Shown one piece after another: positions 46,701-59,626 of a DNA stretch of 64,000 nt (position 1 is its first letter; every line of letters begins with the position of its first letter). The notes below the pieces were generated by a model. That model did no database searches. It was not told the origin of the DNA and worked only from the letters and a program-made list of their open reading frames with translations. The translations under genes were made by a program, and so were the position numbers. The DNA lies in the NCBI GenBank assembly GCA_039720395.1, contig CM077829.1:20682685-20746684 (forward strand), given 5' to 3'. Source of the DNA: Liquidambar formosana (lineage: Eukaryota; Streptophyta; Magnoliopsida; Saxifragales; Altingiaceae).

Positions 46701-49700
46701 TTGTCTACATTATGTTTCCAGACATACGTAGCACAAGCCCAAGCCTTAACTTCTATAAGTTGGGTTTCTTCCCATATCATATCTGATATAATTGGGACAA
46801 AACTGGAGTGAACCCTAAATTATCAATATGTAGCAATTTTAAGGTATATCCTAGATGGATACATTAGTAAAACTCATCATGGATCAAACCATATCTTAAT
46901 AGGGTTCAATTTGTTCTCTTAGATTCACCATTGAGCTATGGTATTCTAAGATGAGTCTACTATAATTGAATGCATGCTCTACATGACTGTATACATTACA
47001 ATGTATAGTCAAATTATAAATGTAACTCATTCACTTCACCAAGTAAAAGATGGGTTTGGTCATCTCATAACCAAGTCATAATCGTTACATTTAAATGAGA
47101 GTCTCTACATCTCTTGTATTCTCAGAATACGTTGCATTCGCTCTAATTAGTCATTTAAATTCAGAAATCAAATTTCTAGAATGTCTTAAATGACTTAGTT
47201 AAGAAATAAGTTCCCAAAATTAATCTAGCAACTCTTGCTCTATTAAAATTTTTAAAGGTAACTTATTATCTACTTAACTTTCTGCTTCGATTTAGATTAT
47301 GCCAGAATCCAAAAACCAAGAAGCAGAACTAACCAACAATTTATTTTAGAGCATGAACCAAAACTTCAAAAGTTTGGTTCTTCTAGGAAGACTGATACTT
47401 TATCAAGTTCCCTTTACAATACCTTATATTTACTACAAAATAATTATATTTCTCTGTCTTTGACTTTTCAAGACTTGCTTTCCTCTATGCTTCCATTTTA
47501 AATCACATCTAGCTTCTCAAGCTATTCTATGTGATTAATCATTTTTCAAAAGAATGATTATTAATAAACAACTTTTATTACATCCTAGTCCAGAAGAAGT
47601 CCTTTATAACTACTATACTTTATAGTATTATTTTACTCACTATACAACCTTTGTATGTGAGGTAGGACATCAAAGGCACTTGCATTGACTAATTTTGCTT
47701 CTGAAGCTCATTAGTCATAAATACTATCATATAGTATGGCAACAAGATGCCAATTGCGCATAGTGTCTTTTTCTTCTTAGGATGTTTTATGGAGGGCCTT
47801 TAAGAAAAGGCCTAATAGCATATGAACAATCTTTTGAAATTAAGAACAATTCTCAATTTCCTAAGTCAATCAAAGAAATCGGGTTTAGTCAAACTATCAA
47901 TATCCTATATATTAGGAAATAGGGGTTTTGAGGTGAGTAATTAGGTAATCTACATAAACAGAGAATTAGATTTCATTTTTATCCATAATGATTGGGTCTT
48001 TAATCATATGGTACCTCCCACTATTTTATCAAATTCCATACACCCTCTAATGGAATTCGGGAATCTCATTCCTAATGGGGATTGGGGTCCCACTGTGACC
48101 TAGAAGCCTCACATGTTAGTTTCTTGACTTCTAACCCACAATAAGAAGACAACTCTTTGTCTATTGCTTCATAAGCAAGTTCCAATCGTTTTGCCTCTAG
48201 GGAACATACACCTCACATGTTAGTTTCTTGGAATACTTCCCTAGTTAAGTTAAACCCATCATTCACACAGGTATGTTTCGCCAAATATATACCTCACATG
48301 TTAGTTTCTTGGTATATACCAGTTTAGGCACCCCATGATATCTCATATGTGATAGTTTCAAGTAATGTCTTTAACATGGGTAGCTCCTACATGTCTGCAG
48401 CCAGGTACCCACATTAAGGGACGTTAGATGATCCTATAATGATGGAAGGCAATGAAGAATACATTCCCCAATGACTTCTCCATTTTCAACTTAATATTAA
48501 ATAAGAGGGGTTTTAAAGGGTCTCATCAAATTAACATGCATCCTATGTATCAAAATTTTAAACATATAAATTATGCTATTTATAATCATACATCTCATGC
48601 TATTATAAATCATACATCGCATGCTATTATATATCAACATATATAAAGTACCATATTTTGATATTAGTCCCTAAGTGAATAGGTAACATATACCAAACTA
48701 TAGTATTAGAGCTAATACAATTATCTCATAAATTAAAGCTCCCACTATGATGATTATGGACTTTGAGAGGATTCAATCCAAGCCAATAGATTGAATCCAA
48801 GGTCTAAGGTGGGTGTAGGTGATCGTAAAATAACACATTCGAAACATCCATGCTGTCTTGAAACACTTCTCTAAGCTTTCAAGTCCTTCAATCTGCTCCC
48901 TTGGCTTGATGGTCTCCACCATTGGCTTGTTGGGCTCTATCATGCTCCTTTGGGTCCACCATGCTCCTTAGTGCACTCTCGATTACATAACATTTACATA
49001 ATTTAAAGAAAGGGATACATAAGGGGAATGTGGGGTACATAAGAGAATGATAGAGAGAGAGGGAGAGGGAAGGTGGCATGCAAGCCCCAAATAAATTACA
49101 TCACCTTAATAAAATTACAACTCTTGTAAATAATAACATCCCATTCATAAGACGGCCAATCACAATTGGTTTAAAGGGTATAGTCCATAATCATCATCCA
49201 AACACATACATACAATCTCATTGCATAATGTAAAGAAAAACTGTAAGCATTAAAACATATGGGCAGTATGGTAATTCTCTTGAATGATTTACATTAATCT
49301 CATTAATGCATCCTAATCTTATTAGGTTTTAACAAAAATATCCAGAATTAAATAAAGTCTTAACATTTCAGACATTACAGTTTCAATTAATCAAATTAAT
49401 TTAAAACATGCAAAGTTTCCTAAAATAACTCTAATATCCAATATTAGGGTTTCCTTATTTAAACAAAACAATTTCATTTAATTAAGAATTTCCAGATTTT
49501 AATTTAATCCCCAATTGTATTTTAAACCATTTAAAACATTATAAAATTAATCAATATTAATTAAATAATTGACATGGGAATTAAATAAAATCAATTAAAT
49601 GATGAATTAGTGTATTAGGGTTTCCTAAAACCCTAAACCCTAAATGCATAACCCTAAACCCTAAATGCAAGCCCTAATCATTAAATGCCTTATGATTGGT

Positions 49701-51400
49701 CATTTAATGTCCAATCATTAAAACCCTAGGTTCATACGGTATTTAATAAAAGGGATTAGGGTTTAATTAATGCCAAATAGGGTATTTATTACCCTTAATA
49801 AATTACACTAATTAGGGTTATCAAAACCCTAACCCTAGACATCATTAATGGTATTAATTATGCCCTAACAATTAATAACCATGATTGGTCATTTAATGAC
49901 CAATCATTAACTCTTAATTAAGGTAATTAATATTCCAATTAGGGTTTTAATTAATGCCATAATGAAATTAGGGTTTCATCATTAACTCAAAATTAGGGTT
50001 TCATCCTTAACTCTATGCAGCCGTCACTACCAGGGGGCTGCCTGAGCTTGGCTAGGCTGCCATGGCCACCAACGACTGTGGGAGGCCATGGCCAGTCATG
50101 GGAGAACATCCTAGGGGTGTGGGACAAGCCTCTGGACACGTGAGAAGTGGTGGAAGTGGCTGCCATCATCAAGAACAATCAGAGTTTCCAAAACCCATTG
50201 CTGGAGCCATTGTTGCAGACCTTGAAGGTCACAATGGCTTCTAAATCCTTATCAATTTGACTCCTCCATTGAAACCAGCTTTTGTACCATGTCCCTACAT
50301 GAAATACTAAGCTAATAGAAGAGGTTTGGATGATCAAATCATCACCAATTGTTCTAAACAATTAAAACAACAGTAGGCTGCCCAGAATTTGACAGCACAC
50401 TGTCCATGATCAGAAATTGATTTAAAACCCAGCAAGATGAATGAATTAGGCTACCAAACGAATTTTCCCAGTATCCTACATGTCTTAGGAAACTAATGCA
50501 ATTGGTTTCATGCAATTTGGAGTTCCCTAACTCAAGTTCTAATCAAAACTCCATTGATGACTTTTCTGCAGAGAAAATCTGCTATGCTGTTCATGAAAAA
50601 TTTTCAAACTTTTTGAATCTTTTTCCATCAAAACCTTTTTGAAACTTAAAGAAAATCATATACACATGATATATAATGATCCTACAATGATCTTCCATCA
50701 TAAATACAGCAGCTTTAATTAGAATTAATTGCAAGAACCTTAGGGTTCTAAAACCCAGATTCAGCCTCCATGGTGTTCTTCTCCTTCTTCCTTCTGTTCT
50801 AGCATCTTAATCCAATTATGATGCATCTAAATGCTTGGGAACCTTTCCCTACCATGTCTAGAACATAACCCAAGTGGTGGCAACCATTGCCATGCCTTTG
50901 ATCTCCATCAACAACTCAGAGTTGTGGTTATTGCATCATTCCCGAGCAAAACTGTCTTTCCAGACAGCCCGTAGTAAAAAATTCATAACTTTCACTACAG
51001 AACTCGGATTGATGCACCGTTTGTTGGGTTGGAAAGCTTATTCAAAGAGCTTTCTAACCATATATGGCTCGAAAATTTTGGAGAAGAACTCTGAATTCGA
51101 CAGGCAAAACAAGATGACGGTTTTTCATGGCAACCATGAAAACTGTTCATAACAGTTTTATAAAACCCTAGTTTCCTTATTCTTCTTCTCCAAACTCAAA
51201 CCCTATGCAACCTATTGCATCCATGGATACACTTAACCATCAATTAGAAGAGGAGTAGAAGAGAATTGACCTAGGGTTCCAAACCCTAGGTTCAGCCATG
51301 GAGGAAAACCAATTATGCAGAAAACATTTTCCAGATTTTTGAATCATTCAACTACACCATAATTACCAGCCCATATGTATTTTGTATTATGCATAATCAT
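46701..51400 (-). other. Degenerate or non-coding interior of the Copia element
   Basis: About 4.7 kb without a supportable gene. Three copies of CCTCACATGTTAGTTTCTTG occur at 48107-48126, 48211-48230 and 48292-48311. AT-rich leader-like sequence at 49600-49850 holds telomere-like AAACCCTAAACCCTAAATG repeats. The rest should include gag, integrase and leader relics, but I could not assign them. Confidence 0.5.
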
Positions 51401-51413
51401 GGCTCTGATACCA
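51401..51413 (-). other. Primer binding site of the Copia element
   Basis: On the minus strand TGGTATCAGAGCC, the familiar plant Copia primer site for initiator methionine tRNA, one base from the 5' LTR. Confidence 0.93.
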
Positions 51414-51414
51414 C

Positions 51415-53071
51415 TGTTGGGAATCGAACAAGAGGGAAAAATACAAAGGCGGAATATAAAAATTTTTCCTACGATTCCCAATCCCATGAATCTAACTATG
51501 CATAACACAAAATCAAACCCTAACTACAAAGAGGGTTAGAACACTTACAGAATTTTTGTCTTCTCCTTTTTGCTCCAAGCTTTGATTCCGGACAGCAGTG
51601 AATGAGCAGCCCAAGTGTGCTGCCTCCAACGGTATCCACACCTAGCTAGAGCTTCAAGTCCTTTCTTTCTTCTTCCTTGTTGTTGCTAGAGGTGGAGAAG
51701 AGAGAGAGAGAGAAGAGAGCCTCCAAGGGGCTGGACGGCTAGGGTTTATTGTGCAAGCCTATTATGCCATGTCACACATAAGTGTGACTTATATAGGCAG
51801 CCCACTAAAGGGGGCTGGCCATGGGGAAGAAACCCTAATAGGGTTATGTGTAATTACACTTAATTGCACATTAACCCCTATTATTTGTATCAAATACAAA
51901 TAGGCCTATAAAGAACTATTCTTTATTCACTAAAACCCTTTCTCTCATAGACTTTAAAGCCCTTCTTGCATGATCAGTGTGTGACCCATTGGGTTCACAT
52001 CATTAAGTAGTAGGAATAGCACGAGGTGTGCACAATGGAACTCTTTCCATTTAGGGTCTAATTGGAACTCCTTCCAATTCCCTAATTGATTATAACTCAC
52101 TTATATTAATTAGGGCTTCTACTAACCATGAGTAACACCTAGCATATGGCTCATGGTGTGGTCCTTAATGAGGTGAATAGTCATTTACAAAGAACCCTTC
52201 TGTTATAGTTTATAGGTTACAATTGCATCCTTCCTTCAACACAATGTCTCCAATTGAACTAATAGGACATGGAAGTCTGTCAAGTCCCTAGTTCAATTAC
52301 TTTATACTCATTCATAGATATCAACTCATTGATGAACTCATGAAACTCTTTTCATATTCATCCTACCATGGCCATGGATTTAATGAGTTATATTATGAAT
52401 GCTATATGAGACATTCTCTCTCTTTTTCCTAAGAATGATGGATCCCTTGTTGATCACTCACATGCCTTCATACACATAGCAGTAGGGCCAATGAACACCT
52501 TTGCAGACCCCTGAATAGGATCTGCACTTAGTGTTATCAAACTTCTAAAGCTACATGCATAAGGCAACTATGGTGTCTCAGGTCTAAGGATTACTTGTAC
52601 CACTATAACAATGAGAAACTGATTGACAGGCAGGAAAAACTCCATTCAGTTTATCTCATATCTTTGGTCACATTCAGTGTACCTATTCTCGTAATAGGCA
52701 CCCACTTGGTGGTTGTAGTGTCTCCACACAAATAGCTTGAGACTAGCTATCCTCCTATAGAGTCAACCTAACAAGTGCTAGTCCTATGGTTCATTACTGT
52801 CCATCATAGTGAACCTTCAACTAGGAATGCTTAAGGAGTTTAGTACAGAGATATATCTATAGTCTCAAAATTACAACTCTTTGTAATTCCATATTCTCAA
52901 CTCTAACTCCATGGACATATTATGTAAATATAAATGATGCATATAAACATAATAGAATAAGCCCTTTTATTAAATCAATAATAAATGTGACATACATAAA
53001 TGAAATCAAATGATTGTTCCTAATCCCTAAACAATCATCTCTATGATTGGCTCTAGGGCATAATCCTAACA
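51415..53071 (-). repeat. 5' LTR of the Copia element
   Basis: 1,657 bp, TGTTGGGAATCG to ATCCTAACA, almost identical to the left LTR. Confidence 0.95.
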
Positions 53072-53076
53072 ATATT
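53072..53076. repeat. Target duplication ATATT, right of Copia element
   Basis: Matches 43376-43380. The gag-pro frame of D resumes with TGGCATTGGTC. Confidence 0.93.
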
Positions 53077-55065
53077 GGCATTGGTCTTCTTCAGTTGCCT
53101 AAGCACTTCATCCTCTTCTTCTTGTAAGCTAGGACGCCTCTGCCCTTCCAAATCTTCCAACGGATTTTCAGACTCTAGGTGGGGAGGCTTGAAATAGCGA
53201 CCCCCTCTGGTTATGTGGTCTAACTCATCATCACTAGCCCATATGTTATGGACTTCCTCGGAGTCATTCATTAAGTCATCCCATTCTATCATGTCAATGC
53301 TCTCTATTTCTGTCGGCAAGTCATCCCAACCTGTAGGGACTATCGGCTCATTCGATATCGGACTTGGGCTTGAGTAGAGCACATAGTAATCAAATTTCCC
53401 CGATGATTCACCTAATAGGCCAACCTGAGGATCCCCTGCTTCATATCTTTCTTTCAGCTCTTGTTGGATAGATTTCTTTGGCAACAACAAAACCTTTTGG
53501 TCAATGAGGTCTTGAATGATCTTCTTTAGTAAAGAACAAGCCTTAGTGTCATGGCCGGGTGCACGATGGTATTGGCAATATTGGTGAGGGGTTGATGGCG
53601 TTGGCTTTGGTGGAAGTGGCATGATAAGGTTGTTATTGCGGCAAATGGTGAAAAGACGGGTTAAGTTCATGGGGAGTGGAGTGTATTGTCTTATGGGATG
53701 GTGAGGGCGAGAGGATTCAACCCCAATGGCATTTATGGTGTTAGGTGGGGGTGTGTTGTTATGAGATGGGAGAGGATTACGGGTGATATTTGGACGGGTT
53801 GGTGGTGAAATGACTTGTTTGTCAATGAGGTCTTGGACTTGATGGCGAAGGCGAACACAACGATTGGTGGCATGGCCTTTGGATTGGTGGTACTTGCAGT
53901 ACTCATTCTCGTTGTAGTTCCTGGGTAAGGGATTTGGTGGGGGTCTTGGGTCGAGTGGCTTCAATAGGTCACGGCTTATGAGCTTTTCAAGGACTCTTTC
54001 GAGTGGCATGAATAGGTCAGTGAATTGGCGAGGTGGGTTGACATCATTGAGAGAGAAGGGTTGGATGGGTTGAGTTATGGTGTTGACCTCGGCATTGTTC
54101 TTCCCAGTAAAGTTTGTCTTGCGACTCCTCACTTCCTCAGTTTTGATTGTCCCATCATTGATAGCATCTTCAACCTGCTGGCCAACCCCTATGAGAGCTT
54201 TGAAATTGGGGAAATAGTGGGCAAATAAGTGCTTGTGATACACGGGCAGCAAGTTCTTAACTACCAGCTGAATTTGGTCCTCCTTATTTGGCCTATCCGT
54301 CATTCTCAACGCTTTTTGTCTCCACCTTGTAATGTAAGCGGAGAAGGTTTCATGAGCCCCTTGCTTGGTAGTTTCCAGGTCCCTCCGAGTAATGTCCACC
54401 TCTGTGTTGTACTTGTAGTGCTCCGAGAACTCATTGCATATGTCTTCCCAAGTCCGGGTTCTATTCTCATCCAAGGACAAGAACCATTTTAAAGCGGAAG
54501 TGGCCAAGGTTTCATGGAACATTTGAGCTAAAAGCTCGTCAGTAGCCCCTCGAGGGTGCATAGCTCGCATATACATCTTCAAATGAGTCTTAGGGCAACC
54601 CGTCCCATCGAACTTTTCTAACTCCGACATCTTGAATTGCAATGGAATACGAGCCATTAGGAACAGAGATAAAGTCCGCACATCGACCATGTCATCAGCC
54701 CTACGAATCCCTTTTATAGTTCTCTCCAATGCTTCTACCTTGCTAGCTAACACGGAATCACTGCTAGAACCTTTCCCTTTGGTTTCCCCTTCTAAGTTGG
54801 TGACCACAGGTTTCGAACTACTTTCCCCCCTTGTCTTGGTGTTCTCATTGGATTGAGGTCCCTCTTCGGTGCCAGCCCCATGAGGTATACCCGAGGAATG
54901 GGCCTTAGAGCCATTTTGTTCAAGATCCGCCATCTTCTGTTGGTTCTCTTGAGCCATTTTCAATGCGGTATCGGATGTCTCGGCGGTATGGTCAAGCTTG
55001 GCCATGATGGCTTTTAGGCAAGCCTCAATGTCAAAGTGTCCCTCACTAGTTCTTTCATCGGCCAT
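53077..55065 (-). pseudogene. gag and start of pro of element D, interrupted
   Basis: The frame is open from the ATG of MADERTSEGH (55065) to the Copia insertion, and the rest of gag-pro lies at 42035-43380. It contains the Gag domain and both C-x2-H-x4-H-x4-C knuckles (YCKYHQSKGHATNRC; YCQYHRAPGHDTKAC). Very similar to A and B. This half has no stops, unlike the other half. Confidence 0.9.
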
Positions 55066-55922
55066 GTCTGTCTGATGGGTAGATTCAACACTCACTAGAC
55101 GCCCTTGCGGATTGCGGATCCAAGCCAGCACGTCTATGGATAGAAAAAGTTTTAACCTTTAGCCTAAGGACTTGTCCTAAACCTCCATATTTTCCTTAAT
55201 GAACTCGGTCTCTACACCATGTTCAATTAATTCATTCCTTTTATCCACTTACCTTTACAGGGGTCATGGATTAAGGGTATGTTTAAAAGAATAGGGCATA
55301 GAGTCCTTCAACTAGGTTTAATTATTCCCCTAGGACTAGCACATCACAAACATAGCTTTACATCCTATTTCCTTAATTTATTCCTCCTAACCCATGGCCT
55401 TAACGAAGGCTAGGGTTTAAAGGTCTATGTTAAGGGCATAAGATATAAAGCCTCACACCACAAACACGGCATAGCATTATTACAAACAATTGTGGGTGCA
55501 TAATGGTGAGACCATAGTGTCCTACAAGTCTGTCTATATGGACTAATGATAAGGGTAGGCTGGGGTCCTTCACTTGCTTGAGCAATCCTTATATCTAACC
55601 ACATGTGGCATCAAGAACGCCGCATGGGTCCAGCAGTACGTGATTAACTCATTTAATATACCCAGGTGCAAGCCCAAGGGTACTAGGCAAGAAAGGTTGA
55701 TAGCTTTCGCCCCAACACTTGGAATCAGGAAAACCAAGGTTGAAACTAGGCCGATCGTTGGCGAGGATACATCGAGGGACATCGATCCTAGCATGCAAGA
55801 GTTTGCGCACACAATGCAATAAATGAAAGCACACAATCAAGTGGATGCAATGTGATTGATTTTAATTAAACATAAGAAATTAACCTAACCCAATTAAACT
55901 TTATAGAGTCTAGCCCACAAAG
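55066..55922 (-). other. Leader between gag and primer site, element D
   Basis: Conserved with A and B. The gag frame extends upstream of the ATG in the same way. No independent gene is supported. Confidence 0.6.
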
Positions 55923-55940
55923 TCCCCAGTGGAGTCGCCA
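55923..55940 (-). other. Primer binding site of element D
   Basis: TGGCGACTCCACTGGGGA on the minus strand, 3 bases from the LTR. Confidence 0.87.
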
Positions 55941-57533
55941 AACTGTGGACCCCGAAAATTGGGCCCACAAGGGATTGAAAAGAGAGATTGGGTTTTGAAA
56001 ACAAAAAAGGAGTCGCCACCTTATTTTTTAAAGGAAACAAGGAAAACCCTAAAAAAATCAATTTGTTTTAAGAAAACAATTTGAATGACTCCATAAAAAA
56101 AAGGAAAGGCAAAAAAACCAATCTTTTGGAAACCAAAGAAATCGGGGATTCGGAGGCTAAGTTATGACATGGGAAGGTTCTAGGCAAAGCCTATAGGCAC
56201 CCATGTCACCCTTTCGGTCTCTCAGTTCATTTGGGCTAAATTAAGATCTTTCCATACAAAAATCAGCAAGTATATCATCACAAGATAGCATGCATATCAT
56301 ATATTTCATTCATCCATCAATGCATAATAAGCAAATAAAAACAGAAAATAAAGAAAACAAAACAAAACAAAAAGAAGCCTAGGATGCTTGGATCCTAGAA
56401 CGGACTTGAGCCTCACGAAGAGCGCCTACGTACCATGCAACGAAATACATGGATCAAAGTCCACGTAGTTCGATTAGAACTAGGGTTAAGACTTATTATA
56501 AACCTATGGTTAAAACCCTAGGTTTCCTTATTTGATCAAAAGAGTTGAATTTAATAGAAAGTTTGATTTTGGAAAGGAATCCACAAAATGGAAACTTTAA
56601 TAAAAACCAGAATTTTATTTGTGAAGGAAACCTCTAATTAAACCATAGGATCATATTAAAAATTAACCCTAGATAGGGGGAAGAGAAAGGATAAGGAAGA
56701 GAGGTGAATTGGGGCACCTTCACACCCGCTTACCTGAGCGCAATTACTCCAAGCATTAGCCATTTCAGACATTGGCAGCCCTATTTGCCATAGGACAATT
56801 ACCACACCTATTTGCACCTTTACAAGTGCTCAAAATCATGCAAAAACACTAACATGCAAATATGGACAGAATAGTACTAAGGCCTAAAATCATCCACTAA
56901 ACATGCCAACAGCAAAAAACAGCGAACAATAATAAGTCCTAACATATTCCTAGAACCATATCATGCATAAAACCCTAGAAATCAACTAACATGCATGCAA
57001 AAATATCATATTTACTCCATATGAATAACATACACAACAAACATGAAGAAAAACCAATGAAAAGACCTACTTTAACATGCTGTATAAAAACAAACACAAA
57101 ACAAAGACTCTAAAACCCTAAACTCACAAATATGCTTGAAAACATACAAAACAAACTTCACACATACTAAAATAAACCTAAACAAAACCTAAATCATGCA
57201 TATTAACTAACTAAAGCAATAAAACATGATAAGAAACCCTAAGACTAACATGCAATATCACTATCCTAGAACAAGGACAACAAGAGCACAAGAATCACAC
57301 CTATGCATAAGAACCTAAAGGACAGCCCTAAAGCATGCTAAAATTATGATAAACAGTAGATATTCCATGTATATTAACTAGCTAGAGTGTTAATACATGA
57401 TAAAAAAGCTACCTTTAACATGCAATAGGCCTATCCTATATGAAAACGCATATTCAGCATAAGAAGGAGTAAGGCATACCTTAGGAAGAGGCTTCCTTGC
57501 TGCTGTAGAGACTCTCTCTTCCTCTTATGGATG

Positions 57534-57538
57534 ACATG
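57534..57538. repeat. Target duplication ACATG, left of solo LTR
   Basis: ACATG is repeated at 59210-59214. Confidence 0.9.
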
Positions 57539-59209
57539 TGTTGGGAATCGAACTAGGGAGGAAAAATACAAAGGCGGAATTTAAAAAATTTTTCCTATGA
57601 TTCCCAAACCCATGAATCTTAATTATGCTTAATACAAAAACCATAAACCTAACTACCAAGAGAGTTAGGGTACTTACAGTTGAACAAGTCTTCTCCTTTA
57701 TGCTCCAAGCTTTGTCTTCTGATTGAGCAGTCCAAGTGTACTGCCTCCAACAGTATCCACACCAAGCTTGAGCAAGTTGTCCTTTCCTTCTTCTTCCTTA
57801 GGGTTGCTAGAGGTGGAGAAGAGGGAGAGAGAGAGAGGGAGAGCTGTGAAATTTTCGGCCAGCACTTGGGAGCCTCCAAAAATGGCTTCAAGTGATGATG
57901 TCATCACATCATAAAAGGCTTTAAATAGCCTCCAACTAGGGCCGGCCAAGGGGGGATTCCAAACCCTAATCTAATTTGTGTAATTACTCTTAATTACACA
58001 ATTAGCCCACTAGTTTGCATCAAATACAAATTAGCCCCTTAAAGAACTTTTCTTTAATCACTTATACCCTTTCTCTCATAGACAATCAAGCTCTCTTAGC
58101 ATGATCAGTGTGTGACCCATTGGGTTCACATCATCAAGTAGTAGGAACAGCACAAGTTGTGCACAATGGAACACTTTCCATTAAGGGTCTAATTGAAACT
58201 CCTTTCAATTCCCTAATTGATTATAGCTCATTTATATCAATTAGGGCTTCTACTAACCATGAGTAACACCTAGCATATGGCTCATGGTGTGGTCCTTAAT
58301 GAGGTGAATAGTCATTTACAAAGAACCCTTCTGTTATAGTTTACAGGTTACAATTCCATCCTTCCATCAACACAATGTCTCCAATTGAACTAATAGGACA
58401 TGGAAGTCTGTCAAGTCCCTAGTTCAATTACTTTATACTCATTCATTAATATCAACTCAATGATGAACTTATGGAAACTCCTTTCCATATTCATTCTACT
58501 ATGGGCCCATGGATTTAATGAGTTATATTCAATGAATGCTGTATGAGACATTCACTCTCTTTTTCCTGAGAGTGATGGATTCCTTGTTGATCACTCACAT
58601 GCCTTCACACACATAGCAGTAGGGCCAATGAACACCCTTACAGACCCCTGAATAGGATCTGCACTTAGTGTTATCAAACTTCTAAAGCTACATGTATAAG
58701 ACAACCATGGTGTCTCAGGTCTAAGGATTACTTGTACCACTATAACAATGAGAAACTGATTGACAGGCAGGTTAAAACTCCATTCAGTTTATCTCATATC
58801 TTTGGTCACATTCAGTGTACCTATTCTTATAATAGGCACCCACTTGTTGGTTGTAGTGTCTCCACACAAATAGCTTGAGACTAGCTATCCTCCTATAGAG
58901 TCAACCTAACAAGTGCTAGTCCTATGGTTCATTACTGTCCATCATAGTGAACCTTCAACTAGGAATGATTTAGGAGTTTAGTACAGAGATATATTTACAG
59001 TCTCAAAATTACAACCCTTTGTAATTTCATATTCTCAACTCTAACTCCATGGACATATTATGTAAATATTAATGATGCATATAAACATAATAGAACAAGC
59101 CCTTTTATTAAATCAATAATAAATGTGACACATATAAATGAAATCAATTGATTGTTCCTAATCCCTAAACAATCATCTCTATGATTGGCTCTAGGGCATA
59201 ATCCTAACA
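57539..59209 (-). mobile_element. Solo LTR of the Copia family
   Basis: 1,671 bp, TGTTGGGAATCG to ATCCTAACA, homologous to the LTRs at 43381 and 51415 but with many substitutions and small indels. A perfect ACATG duplication flanks it and there is no interior. It is the product of recombination between the two LTRs of an older insertion. Confidence 0.93.
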
Positions 59210-59340
59210 ACATGAACCAATGTTCTTCAAGGCTACAGCAAGAACTCCAGCTCTCCTTCAAGTCCCTCTCTCTTATTCTCTCTCAAACACTCAAGTTTTA
59301 ATGCATAAAGTGGCTCCCCTTTGTGCTGAAGCATAGGGGG

Positions 59341-59348
59341 TATTTATA
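59341..59348 (-). promoter_or_regulatory. LTR TATA box, element D
   Basis: TATAAATA on the minus strand, as in C, with the palindrome ~200 bases upstream. Confidence 0.58.
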
Positions 59349-59546
59349 GAGTTTCATTAGGATTAACCAATGGCTAGGATTAAAACCCTAAAAATTAATT
59401 CAAGGGCTATTAGAGACCCCCTTGGGGCTTAAGTAACTCAGAAGTTACCAAAAATTAGAAGGAAACTCGTCCAAAAGAGCCCAAATACGTCAAAATAGGC
59501 AAGAGTCCGCTTCAGCAAGGAGTTAGAGTAGAAATAGGAAAGTGGC

Positions 59547-59626
59547 CTCGGGTGACCACCCAAGGCTGGACGACTAGCCACCTGGGCCCAGGCAGCTAGC
59601 CGCCCAGGCTTGGGTGGTCACCCGAG
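59547..59626. promoter_or_regulatory. GC-rich palindrome in D LTR
   Basis: 80 bp with arms CTCGGGTGACCACCC and GGGTGGTCACCCGAG. The core has some decay (GGACGACTAGCC, GGCAGCTAGCC), but the outer arms are intact. Confidence 0.72.

Larger units (their letters stand above)
43381..53071 (-). mobile_element. Ty1/Copia element, degenerate interior, nested in D
   Basis: 9,691 bp with two 1,657-bp LTRs, 5-bp target duplication, initiator-Met-type primer site at the right and polypurine tract at the left, hence minus orientation. The interior has no long open frame, though Copia RNase H and RT relics are recognisable. By eye the LTRs differ at only about two positions, so the insertion is young although its genes are ruined. 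Confidence 0.95.

Noticed and set aside
49620..49680. Interstitial telomere
   Set aside because: Only a few degenerate repeat units inside a Copia element.
49993..50361. Small frames in a GC-richer patch of the Copia interior
   Set aside because: Overlapping frames on both strands with no domain. Likely leader or degraded gag sequence.
57649..57949. Several overlapping frames in the solo LTR
   Set aside because: They result from a GA-rich microsatellite and occur on both strands within an LTR.
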